Of a stretch of 64,000 nt of DNA, positions 43,481 to 55,200 are shown one piece after another. The DNA comes from Flectonema sp. DT1601. Taxonomy: Eukaryota > Euglenozoa > Diplonemea > Diplonemida > Diplonemidae. The notes under the pieces were generated by a model. That model saw only the letters and a program-made list of their open reading frames with translations. It did no database searches and was not told where the DNA came from. The translations under genes were made by a program, and so were the position numbers. The stretch spans positions 248,001-312,000 of the forward strand of contig OZ025790.1 in the NCBI GenBank assembly GCA_964019425.1. The letters are read 5' to 3'. Every line of letters starts with the position of its first letter. The stretch's first letter is position 1.

Positions 43481-44555
43481 AATATTACATTACAAGGTCA
43501 ACAAAAAATAATAATATAGGAAAGAAGGAAAACATAGAAACAGGAATTCACGGCTTACAACATTTATCTTTATTTTATTTTATATATCGAAGTCAGGGGG
43601 GGGTGCCAGTCATTCGAATTGACAAAAAGAAAAGAAACTTCAAGGCAGTGATACACCCGAGTGACTACTACTACACACATGCAAGGTCGTCAAAGAGAGG
43701 AACTTGGTTCACTCATCTGACAACGACTATAACTACTACTTAACAACCATATCATACTTGAGGTACAAAATAACTGACGAAGATAAGACTCAAAGAGCCT
43801 TTAAATAGTTACTTTATAAACTCACGATTGATATATAGTGTGTGAGAATAACTCACAGAGATAATTCATAATCCTTTCTAAAGACTCATCAGAAGAGGGA
43901 GAGAGATATGAATATTTATAGTAATCACAGAAAGTAAACTTTCAGCTAATTTAACAAAAACAGATAACGTGTGGGATCCCAATGATCAATCACAAGAAAA
44001 CATGTTGACGGTTATTTATTTAATCCAACATTGCTGTATACTCTTGGGAGGTAACTCACAGCAACAAAGGACCCAAACCGTAGCCGTTTCCTTGTCGGCT
44101 AACAAGTTTTTTTGAATCTCAAACGAAAGTTCTTTTTAATTTGTTGTTGTTGTTGTTGTTTTTAGAAAACCCCTAATTCCACACAGAGATAGTAAACATC
44201 GACAGCTCCACACACCAGGTTTTGTAAAGTTTTTATAGAAGACGCGGACTTGCGAAGGTTAAAAGCGTCTTCAGAAGCACATCAACTTCGATTCACAAAT
44301 GTGGATCGCTGACACATTCGTGCAACGGGTGACGAGGTTTTCACAGGCATGCTATTCTTTGCATGCACTCAATGAGAACACCATCAAGACCTGAAGCACA
44401 ACCTATGGTAATTTGTGTGGAGCTGGCAGTTTTTTTTAAACTTTGCGCTGAATTCCAGTATGTGAATCAGGTTTTCTGCCTTCTTTTTTTTTTTTTTTTT
44501 TTTGAGCGTTCATTGTAGATTGGGTACTACAATTTTACCAAAAAAAAAAAAAAAA

Positions 44556-44586
<31 letters not shown>

Positions 44587-46508
44587 AAATAGAAAGTTTC
44601 ACTACACAAAAAACAAAAAAAAACGAAGAAAGGTAACGCGTGGCGAAGATAGATAGAGAATTAGAAACCTAACACGAATAGAACAACAGCAAATTAAGTG
44701 ATCAGAGAAAAAAGAAAAGAAAAAACTATTTCCTTTTATTATTATTATTATTATAATTATTTATTATTATTTTTTCCTTCCTTTTTAATTAACATCAAAT
44801 ATAACTTCGAGGCCGACTAAATAGAAGGGAGTGAAAATATACTTTTTCTAAGAAATACATACCTGTACCCTTAAGATACATAGATAAATAGGTCAATCAC
44901 ATCGTGAACTTGACAGTAAGCTACGGAGCATCGGAGCAAGCCCCATGGAACTACCACGAGTTAAACAATAATATAAGTTAGGGGTATAAGTATGGTGGTG
45001 ATAGAACAGAAAAAGGAAGGCGAGGGGGAAAGTAAATAAATCATACACAGAATACATATCTAGAAAGAAAAGAGTACTACTGCTTCATAAAACGACAAAA
45101 AAAAAAAAAAAAAAAAACAGAAATCGGACACCACCATCAAAGACTGCTACTGCTACTGAGAGGATTCTTATAAAAAAAACCATTCCATTTTTTTAATCAT
45201 CCCGATATAGCAATCAAGAAATATCATAAAAATCTTTGTGAGGTGTGTGACATGATACGTGACATACGCTATACTACTACTCAACAATAAGGGTAGAGCA
45301 GCCGTGCTAACTTTTTCTATTATGAAAGTCTGCGTTGAAAAACCCCCCCAGTTAGCAGATGTCACCATTCTTTTTTTTTTTTTTTTTTTTTTTGGAAAAA
45401 CATAAAGTGGGGGAAAGGAAAAAAAAAAAAAAAAAAAAACGAGCTATGATGTACAAAAACTACTTGAATATAACGTCTTACGAAGGGATCATGAATTGAA
45501 GCCAAGATAGTGCCAAAAGATAAAGAAAGGGGTTCACAGGAGGATTAACTGCTTCACAGCTACCACGGTGATACCCAAAACTTGACTTTTGAATACTAAA
45601 CAACATCGGTAGCTGATTAGAGACTTAGACCAGAATTAAAATCCCACAAAAAGACCACTTCAGTAAATCTCTTTTAAAGCTCCGCAGTGGTACAGAAGGA
45701 AGGGAGAAAAAAAAGGGGGGGGGGAAAAAGTACTCTTCGTGGGAACAATCCCACTCTCATCTCAATAAAAAAAATTAAAGAGAGTTTTTTACTAAAAGAG
45801 TTCTTTTGTAAGAAAAACGATTAAACAACACACAATACAGACATGGGTAACAGTTTTAACACCCAAACACTACTGAAAAGTATGAATTACTCTACAAAGA
45901 GGTAACTCACAGCGACAGAGGACTCAATCCACTGTCGTTATCCAACGAATCAGTAATGATGAATGTAATTCAGTTTATAGAAGTCAGAAGAAGATAATAG
46001 CTTTTCAGCTTTCCTTAATTAGGACAATCTTTCTTTTGAACAAAGTGTGTTGACTGATAAATGGGGAAGAAAAAAAACACTTCTATCTTGCCAATGTCGT
46101 AAAAAGATATCCACGGAACCACAATAAAGTTATATAATTGTAAGCCTTGCAGCGAAACAAAAACAAAAGTTTACAACGTAAGTAACATAGCAGAGTGCAA
46201 GGCCTTAAGTATCTTTTTTTGTTTTTTGCTTTGTTTTTGCTAGTTCTTAATCATACCACTAGCAGAGCACTCACACTCACCTTAAAATAAATCAAAGTAG
46301 GCAGTTTTTTTTTTTTTTTTTTTTTTTTTTCAAGTGAAGGGTTGTGTAGTGAACGAATCGTTTAATTTTATAATAAAAAATAATAAAAAATAATAAAAAA
46401 AAACACCAACAAGTACCGTACTGCATCATAACATTAAAAAAAAACAAGAAAAAACTGATACTTAAACAACTTGTTAAAGATACAGCGAAACATGGCAATT
46501 TTTTTCTT

Positions 46509-46650
46509 CTTTTTGAAATAACTATTTAGCGTTTCGAGAGTAATCCATATACCCCCTCTTTACATCTATTCTCTCATCATCAGTATTTGTGGTGTAGAAG
46601 TGGTGTAGAAGTCAGTCAGTCAGACTGAATCAGCACTAAATACTAAGTCA
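46509..46650 (+). repeat. Dispersed repeat D, copy 2
   Basis: Near-identical to the 30.8-kb copy over ~80 bp; has an extra tandem GGTGTAGAAGT. Confidence 0.7.
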
Positions 46651-47126
46651 GGAGTGTAGTAACTTTTTAATTGAAAAATTTATTTTTATCGAAGTTTTTT
46701 TTTGAGGGGAAAAGAAGACAAATAAAGAACACTGCAGTACCGTATGAGTAGACAACAATGAGATTTGTCATGGATACTTGTGATTGCAAATGTTTTGATT
46801 ATTGCAAGCAAAGGAATTAAAAAGAGAGGGAAAACAGAACAAAGTAAACCTGATTCGGGACACAAAAACATATTTAATTTTTTTTTTTTTCATTTTTTTT
46901 TTTTTTCCCTCTGAGGACCACCATCCCACAAACAAAAAAAAAAAAAATTAAAAAAAAATAAAAAATCTCATGATTTTTGCTACCGCATCTAGGTTATAGG
47001 GAGGGAACAAAAAGATCAAACTTGTCAACAACAACAACAATAGATACGAATCCGTGTAGTTTTCGTAGAATACGTTTTCCACGAAGTCTTTTTGTGTGAT
47101 ATCCGTCGATCTTTGAGAAACAATTT

Positions 47127-47273
47127 AAAAAAACCATTCAGATTAGCCTTATGTTTCGTTGAACGCAAACAGAATCCTGTCGGACAGGGAAATAAGTCAT
47201 ACGACCATATAAGAAATAAACGGCTTTCAATCTGAATAGTTTCTTCACCGGCTATGTCGGTACAAAGAAAAAA
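47127..47273 (+). repeat. Dispersed repeat B, copy at 47.1 kb
   Basis: Closest to the 37.7-kb copy (TTTCGTTGAACGCAAACAG, AATCCTGTCGG). Hairpin region CCGGCTATGTCGG keeps partial pairing; A-rich tail follows. Confidence 0.75.
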
Positions 47274-48554
47274 CCAGTGAGGAAAATTTTAAAATAATAA
47301 AAAATGATCTTTGGATTCGCAAATTGATAAGACAGCCGACAATAGAAGCGATTACGAATTTAGATTTAACGAGCGCATCGCTACAGAACGGAATGGTTCA
47401 TTGGTATGACTCACTGTCCTATTAATTTGGTGGATCGAAGATTCCAAGAAAAAGAAATTTTAAAACTTTTGTTTCGCACAAGGTATTTCTTTGGCATCAA
47501 TAAAAAAAAATTTAAAAAAATATAATAAAAACAGACATCGACCATACTGCTAACGGACGATTCAATCATACTCCAAAACGACTCAATGAGAGGGACTGCT
47601 GCCGTTAAGCAATTCATGTCCATAGCGCTCCTTTAGGATCAATGGATAAAGTAAACAGTAATAAAGTAGAAAAAGAAAGGGAAAATATAAATCAGAAAGT
47701 CGTGAACTTCCTGCCTGTTAAGAGAACTAGGAAGCTGTCCATAACATCTAAATACAAAAGACGACGGAGCAACCCTTTTGAATGTATCACTAAAAAAATA
47801 CTAAGAAAGCAACCACTACAAACACTGTTAGGAAGACAGAAGAAGGCGTGTGATGTTTGGTTTGGTTTACTTTTTTTTTTTTTTTTTTTAATCCCGTGGA
47901 CAAACTGCTTACAGGAAAAGCAGTCGTAGCCACGAGTAAGAAAAGAAGAAGAAACAAACGAAAGAAAAAAGTAAAGGGATAAAAAAAAAAAAGGAAACAG
48001 GTATCCTTACTCATAGGCAATTAATAATAAGTAGATCGCAGCAGAAAGGAGGAGATGAAGGAATCTCCCAAAAGTACGATGTAAAACCAGGGAGCTTTTC
48101 TCCGGCCAATCGATTTTACTTTCCTTTCTTTTTTTTTTCTTTTTTTTTTGTTGTTTTTTTTTTTTTTTCACTTCTGTTCCATGCTGACAACAAGAACCAA
48201 AAACCCGCGACATTTCGCAGCCGACGATAAAAAAACAACACTCACATTTTGTAGTTCAACACCAAAAAAAGTTTATAAAAAATAAAAAAAGGTTAAGGAA
48301 AACAGTTTAGGAAAAAAGAAAACACAAAAAAGGAAATACATTTTTTTTTGTCTTATTGACTGGTAATTCGGGGAACTCGCACTATCAGGTTGAGCGTCCC
48401 ATGACCTGTAGTTCGTTACAACTTAACACCAAAAACAAGGTTCAGAAAAAAAAGAAGAAAAATAATTCTAACTGGAGCCAGTTCGCAACATTACTGGCAA
48501 ACAAGACAAAAAAAAAAAAAAAAAAAAAAAAAAGAGGGAAATAATTTCAATATA

Positions 48555-48740
48555 TGAGGACATGTCAAAAGTCTGGTACCGTTTTGGTCAACGGTAAACT
48601 GTGGGCATGTACAACTCAATCGAGACCCAACCCCGTCTGAAACATGCCCCAAAAAATTCAATTCCGGGTGTGGGATCTCACTTTACTCGTAATACTTGTA
48701 TAAAAAAAAAAAAAATCCTGCATTTTTTGCTTGTGGCTTA
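48555..48740 (+). repeat. Left terminal inverted repeat
   Basis: Matches the reverse complement of 50158-50345 with few differences, mostly in an A homopolymer. Confidence 0.8.
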
Positions 48741-49120
48741 CAGAGAACTGGCTTGTGGCTACAGAGAAACCCAAATATTACATATGCAGCCTTGCCAAAA
48801 GTATCATCCCCCAAATCTATATTCTAATATTTCATTATAAAAATAAATGGAATTATCGGTAAAAATAATACTTTTAACGTGAAAATTATTATTAGTTTTT
48901 AGCACCACGTTCTACACTTTTTGCACTTCCTTTGGACGTAGTCACATTCTGATCGAAAGCCCTGAGTAGAACCCTTGGAAGAGTTACCATCAGTTTTGAG
49001 TTGATTTGTTTGCGTCAAAAAAAACTCAATTTGTCGAGTCTCATTGTGCAACTTGAAATGCATAGTTATACCCAAACTGTACTTCTCCTGCTGCTAATAA
49101 TGTGATGATGACTCTTGTGG

Positions 49121-49176
49121 TAAGGAGTCTTCTCCTTAGGTACCTGTGGCAAGGTACTGAAGGAGAAGACTCCTTA
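49121..49176. repeat. Short perfect-stem hairpin inside the TIR element
   Basis: TAAGGAGTCTTCTCCTT and AAGGAGAAGACTCCTTA face each other across ~22 bases, with further pairing of GGTACCT with AGGTAC-like bases toward the loop. The arms give a 17-bp perfect stem, extended with mismatches. Confidence 0.75.
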
Positions 49177-50157
49177 TAATCAAGTTTTATAATTAAATCA
49201 TCTCCGTATCAGAAGTGTTTTCTGAATAGACTGCATTCTGTCTCTTAAACTCTTCTACATGATAATGAACCTCAACAAGTCTGTTGTATCATTATAATGA
49301 GATGGCAGCTGGTCGTACACCAGCTGCTATGGCTGGTAAGCCCCCCTTACTGGACACTATTGTCAGCACACTGGCATGTGCAGCATTCCAAACGGTTAAT
49401 GAACAGTTACTGAGTAACCATTCTGTCACTCAACACTTGCTAAGTAGTTTTGACAGTTTCTTTCTAATTGTCTGTCCACACGGCAGTAGGAGCAGACATC
49501 AGTTCACAGCGCAAGGTGATGATATTCATTCCCACGCATACGATGGTATGTAGATTCTGATATCAGATTTCGAATACTGCTGACTTTATAGATAGATTTA
49601 AATGTCCCCCAAGGACACCCTGCAACGTAACAGTGTCACCTCGTTGACTTTTCGATACCATTGAAGTCGGGCGAGGCTGCCTTGAGCTCGTTCTCACTTG
49701 ACTGCACAACTTCAGGAAGATCTTCATTGGTTCTTATACTTATGGGCACGTGGATTCTAGCATCCCAGGCCTTTCTGCCTATTTTTAGCCCAGCTTCCTC
49801 TAGAAAGCTTAACTTCCATCCTATTCTTCTAGACACTTCTCGCCTGTCACCCGTTTCCATGCTCACAATTGTTTCATTTACTACTGAAAGGACAATTGAC
49901 ACCATTCCACAGCACTGCTATTCCCACAACCCTCACGGGGCATAGCAGTAACATCACCACCCCCAGAAAGGCATTCTAGCAGTTTTGCATGTTTACCTTC
50001 CAAGGTTTTTGAACTCCCATTGGACTCTTTCCTGTCACTCCACTTCGGAGGGTCTCCCATCTTGTCAATCAGTAATTGCAGTTGCTCAATTATCGCTTTT
50101 GTGGTCATATTTTGCTTTTGTTATGCTTGGGGCTCTCTGTAACAGCTTTGTTACCGG

Positions 50158-50345
50158 CTACAAGCAAAAAATGCAGGAATTTTTTTTTTTTTTACAAGTA
50201 TTACGAGTAAAGTGAGATCCCACACCCGGAATTGAATTTTTTGGGGCATGTTTCAGACGGGGTTGGGTCTCGATTGAGTTGTACATGCCCACAGTTTACC
50301 GTTGACCAAAACGGTACCAGACTTTTGACATCCACTCATATTTTG
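50158..50345 (-). repeat. Right terminal inverted repeat
   Basis: Reverse complement of the left terminus; both include the phrase AATTCCGGGTGTGGGATCTC read inward from the outer end. Confidence 0.8.
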
Positions 50346-52283
50346 AGAAAAGTTATTTTCTCCGAATGCAAGTTTTTTTTGTTTTTTTAATTGAAATCCA
50401 ACGACAATAAGAAAAAGGTTACCTCCCTTTTGGGAATCCAAAAGGGACATCATTTTGAACTGTTTACTCTTTGGGAAGAATAACACTAATGGCGAGTATT
50501 ACGTTTTTGTTGTTCTTTCCTTTCCTTTTTTTTTTTTTTTTTTTTTTTTTTCCACGACAAATAAAAAGAGGTCATCTATCCCACGAAGATACCGCAAGCT
50601 AAAAAGAGAAAGTTTTTAAACATTTAAAAAAAAAACGGAATAGCATCGAAACTCTCCTCCGTTTTTGAACTTCATTTCTCTTTGAGAAGAATAACACTAC
50701 AGCGTGTTACACGTTTGTTTGTTTCTTTTGTTTGTTTGTTTTGTTTGTTTGTTTTTTTTTTTTGATAAAAAAAAATAATCCCAATCAAAAGACCGTAAGC
50801 TATAAAAGAGAAAAGGTGTCAAAAATGCAACTGGTTCTCTTTGGTAGGAATTAACAGGACAACGTGTGTTGTTTTCTTTTGTTTTTTTGTTTTTTTTGAA
50901 AACTACAGCTGCCCAGTTAAGATATCGAGGACGACATCTGAACAAAAATTGAAAGGGCAAAAGATACAGAACCCTTATAGGAAACAAAAAAAAAAAAACA
51001 ATAATTCTTTTTTAAAAGAGAGGTAAAACATAGTAAAAAGCAAAAGAGAGGATTACCGCCCTTTCAATAAGAGCTCATAGTCGAACAGTCAAAAAGAAAA
51101 GGAAACAAAAAAATGATAAATTCTAAACTTCGTTCTTTATTATAGTATATCTTGTTTGCAGCGTACATTCCCGTTCGTGTTGTTACCACTCAGGCTTTTA
51201 CACGGTCAGCATACCCGACTGAAATTTCCTTTCGAGCACGAACCCCCCCTGTGAATCACCTTAACTGAGAGATAAGCACCAACAGTTCTATCAAAATACG
51301 AAAGGAAACAGGCCTCCAGTCCAAAGCGAATATAACCAAGCGAGTTAGTACAGAGAACATGAAGACAGCTGAACGAGGTCAGCGCTGACACACTCAAGAT
51401 CAAGCGCACTTACACCGTGCGTGATGTCTGAGAGTTCTGCTTGGTCACATTTAGAAGTTTACCTCGAAGCTCTTCACCATGTGATTTTTCAAATTTATTT
51501 TTACGGGAAAAAAAGAAATCAGAGCGCAAGCAAACAAAAGCTAAAAAGTACCAAAAGATAAATAAAAAAAGAACATTAAACATAAGAAACTCATTCAAAA
51601 AAAAGAGGAAAAAAAAGGGGGGAGGGAAAAACCGACAGACGCTTTTCCAAGATCGCCTGAGCTTATCACTTAGGTGGTTTATCAGTATTGGCTTTGGTAA
51701 CAAGCAACAGCACCCAAAGGAAAGAAAAAAGAAAGTCAAACACCCAACATGTATATTAAATACAATTATCCAACCAATTTGGCTATATAAAAAACAATAG
51801 ATAAATGAATCTACCACATTATTTATTAATCAACACTATGAGCCAACAACAATGCAAGTAGACAACCCAATCTCGTTTGTATCCAATCACGTTAATGTTA
51901 ATATAAACTCACAGGAGGGCTAATTATTTCATATAAAATAATATAACTCCACTCCAGGAGGTACTTTGATAGGGGGAAGAGGTAAGAAGAAAAAAAAAGA
52001 GAAAAAACGATATGAAGGCCTCCCTTGTCGGTTTGCGGGTAGGTCCCTACAAGTTGATTTTAAAAAAATAAAAATAAAAATAAAAACGTTCTGCTATCGC
52101 ATACATGTGTGGAATACGTAGCGATAACGCAGCTATAGTGTCGTAGTCTTTATGCTTTTTTATAGTAAGTTCCTAGAACAGGGGAAAAGGGGTAAAAAGA
52201 AAGGGAGAAAAATAAGAATCCCCAGTCAGGTTAAACACTTCTAGTCTTCCGTGTTGATGAGACAACAGTGTCGGTAAAACTTC

Positions 52284-55200
52284 CTACGTAGAAATCGAGA
52301 CGTATGAGGGTCGTCTAGGAGTTCCAATAGGTGGGGTTAGAGAACTTGGTCTTGGCTGTCTGTGCCATTGATGACTTACGTTGAGAACATTATTACCATC
52401 TGCGGGAGAATGAGAGCTGCTTCTTCTTCTTATGCGACCTCGTCCAAAGGGTGACATGAGATACGTTGGCGTCGGTGAAATAGAAACCGGACCTGATGAG
52501 AAACTTTTCACGGTTTCAACATCCGCATCGGCCAGTTCGATTCCCGGTCGCTCCACTTCATGAGTCTCAGATTCCGGATCTGGGTCGTATCGGCTTTCAC
52601 TAGTTGTCATTTCTTGTAACTCACCATCATCCAGTAGTAGTGATGAAGCGTCTGCTGCGGCAACAGTTGAGCGTTTGTTAACGTAAGAAGAATCAGTGTT
52701 GTTGTACTTCTTAACAAGATATGATTCAGCATCGTCATTCACAACACTACTACCACAACAGAATAAGTGTCCAAGAAACAATCCATTCCTTCCTTTACCT
52801 TTCCAAACGTTATATTCATCAATAGTAAAGACTGCTGCATTCAAGAGTACTTTTAGTAGAATGATCCATGTCAGAATGATGTCAATGAGTCCTCCAACCG
52901 ATGATGTCCAGTGAGCACTTGGATTGACTTCACGCAATGCAAACAACATGAAGACAAGTAAAGCAGTAGACAAGATAGCACAAAGAATATCTAAACTATT
53001 TTCATAAAATGCAAGATACGGTAATGTGACTATCAATACAACGGTGTAGATTCCCATAACAACAAGAGCAAGAGTGGTCCTCGTCCAACACTGCGGCATG
53101 TCGATGGGTTCCCATGCTCCGATGATTCCTAACAGCGCTGTTATAAACAACTCACCAGTTAACCAATATCTAAAATTATAATTGTACCCATCAAAGGTAA
53201 GCCTGTATAGTTCAGACCATGCAGGGTGTCCGTCTTGTCTGAAGGGAGACCATTCTCTGAAACCCCAAAATAATTGTTTAACATATGACTTTTTAGGTCT
53301 GTCAATAGTACTAACATCTGAATGAGTAACACAATCACGTCCTGCGTAAAATACTAAGTAAGGCATTCCAAATCCAAATGCCAGGAGATCGAAAGCTGAA
53401 AGGACCTTAAATATTGGATCGCAGTAAAGCAAACCCGCTACGCAAAGTTGAACCGCACCTCCATACAAGAACGTTGCTGGAAGCAGAATCCATCCTGCTC
53501 TTGCTCGAGCTAATAAATAAGTACGATCGACGTCTGATATGTACGTCGAAATGACGTGAATATTCTCAATTCCGGGTAGTTTTCCAAATGTTCTTCGTCG
53601 TTTTCTTCCAACGTGAAGCCTCGTAGCCATAAATGCAGCTGCCATTCCAATCGCGAATAATAAACCGATTTGAATGGCGATGGTGCCGACTATTGCTCCC
53701 TGAATTTCAGAGAATGAATTGTTTCCTATATTAAGTCCGAGAGGGTTGAGTAAAGGATCGAGTGTTTTTGTTTCGTCTTCTGGACAGTTCATCAATCCAG
53801 TGATGAGTGATGTCCTCATTAAAGCGCCAGCATTAACAGTCGGAATTACAGCTGTAGCTCCCAACACTACTGCTGAAGCGATAGATCGTTGGGTGGTGGC
53901 TGAGTCTTGATTTTTTAGCTTCGGTGTTTCAGATTTTAAATATTTTTTTACTTTGATTTGACAATTACCAACACTACCTGTAATCAAACCACCGTCACAG
54001 GTACATATAATTCCGTCAGGCAGGTCAATCTTTGAAGAGGATGAACAGATTTCGGTGTACACATCACTTGAGAATATCTCTTTATGAAACAACACTGAGA
54101 GAGATTCATGTTTTCCTATTGAGTGAAACTTTGAACTTTTTACATTAATTCTAATACCATCAACACCATTGAGAGTGTTTGTGATTTTTGAATTCACCGA
54201 AATTGCTTCAGCAGTTATAAACTTATCATCAACTAAACTGGTGGCAGCAATACCGTGATTTGAGTCTTTAGGGTTGGCGTCAGTTTCTACTTCTATACAA
54301 TGAGATCCACAGGTATGATCAACATTCTTATCTAATACAGTATGTGAATAACTGTTATTTTCATTCTTCCATTTTATTTTTATAGCAAGAGTTTCTCCCA
54401 TTAAGAATCTTAAAACCGTTCCGCCCTTTAACACAATTGTTAGTAGGGAACCTTCTTCTTCTCGAATCTGTTGCGGTGAAAATTCAGAATTAATCTCCAA
54501 ACTTAGTGAAGACGTCGGTTCGATTCCGGGTGATAACACTCGTGGTGTTGGTGTCGGATTCATACAACATGCAGAATCACTGCAGATTCCGTTAACGCAT
54601 TCGGAATTTGATTTTAACATCTGCTGTGGTTGCTTACAAATGTAACCACTCATACCACATGTTGGAATGCAACACTCGGCTGATTGACAAGGTTGAAAGG
54701 CGCACGTTAAATTAGTTTTGTTGACTTTATCATTTCCAAAGTTAATACAAGAATATTGATCACATGTTGATGTACAGCATGTTTGAACATCACAAACACC
54801 TTGTTGGGTACATTTAATATTGTTTGAAGAAATTTTTGCATCTGATCCTGCAGGACAACTGAAAGAATCACAAAAGACTTCTTCACAACATAAAGCTTCA
54901 CTACAATTCATATTTGGACACTTCACAGTTAAAGACATGTTAACCTTTCTACCTGTCGAACAGGTGAACGAATCGCACATTCCGGTGATACAACAGGATC
55001 CCTCTGTACAAGATGTCCCAACACACAATATAGAACTCGAATTACTTTTAGGGAGTGCTATCGAACAGGTGTATGAATCACAAGCGATAGTATCACAGCA
55101 AATATTATCTTCACAATTAAAATTTAAACAAGAAATAGTATCTGGAGATGATTTCAAGGACCCAGAAATACAAACATGAGATGAACACAGAACAGGTTCA

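Larger units (their letters stand above)
48555..50345. mobile_element. Non-autonomous DNA-transposon-like element with ~185-bp TIRs
   Basis: A ~185-bp sequence at 48555-48740 recurs as its near-perfect reverse complement at 50158-50345 (for example CATGTCAAAAGTCTGGTACC on the left and GGTACCAGACTTTTGACATC on the right). The match weakens gradually outward, so exact ends and a target duplication cannot be set. The ~1.4 kb inside has more even base composition than its surroundings and carries short minus-strand frames at 49881-50108 (starting MTTKAIIEQLQ, ~50 nt inside the right terminus) and 49636-49905, plus a plus-strand frame at 49284-49553. None has a transposase motif I recognise. Structure suggests an internally deleted TIR element mobilised by a relative elsewhere; a plain large inverted repeat is the alternative. 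Confidence 0.65.
42621..52283. other. 9.7-kb gene-poor interval
   Basis: Between the RalGAP-like gene and the giant surface protein gene. It contains a TIR element (48555-50345), single copies of three dispersed short repeats (43385-43480, 46509-46650, 47127-47273), a TTTG microsatellite (43204-43231), an ATT run (44743-44770) and many homopolymers. Frames are low-complexity. No host gene can be supported on either strand, although a long 3' UTR of the giant gene would extend into it. Confidence 0.6.

Noticed and set aside
44863-44890. Strong GTATGT splice donor on the minus strand
   Set aside because: The sequence before it has stops in all useful frames and belongs to a dispersed repeat, so no exon can be supported.
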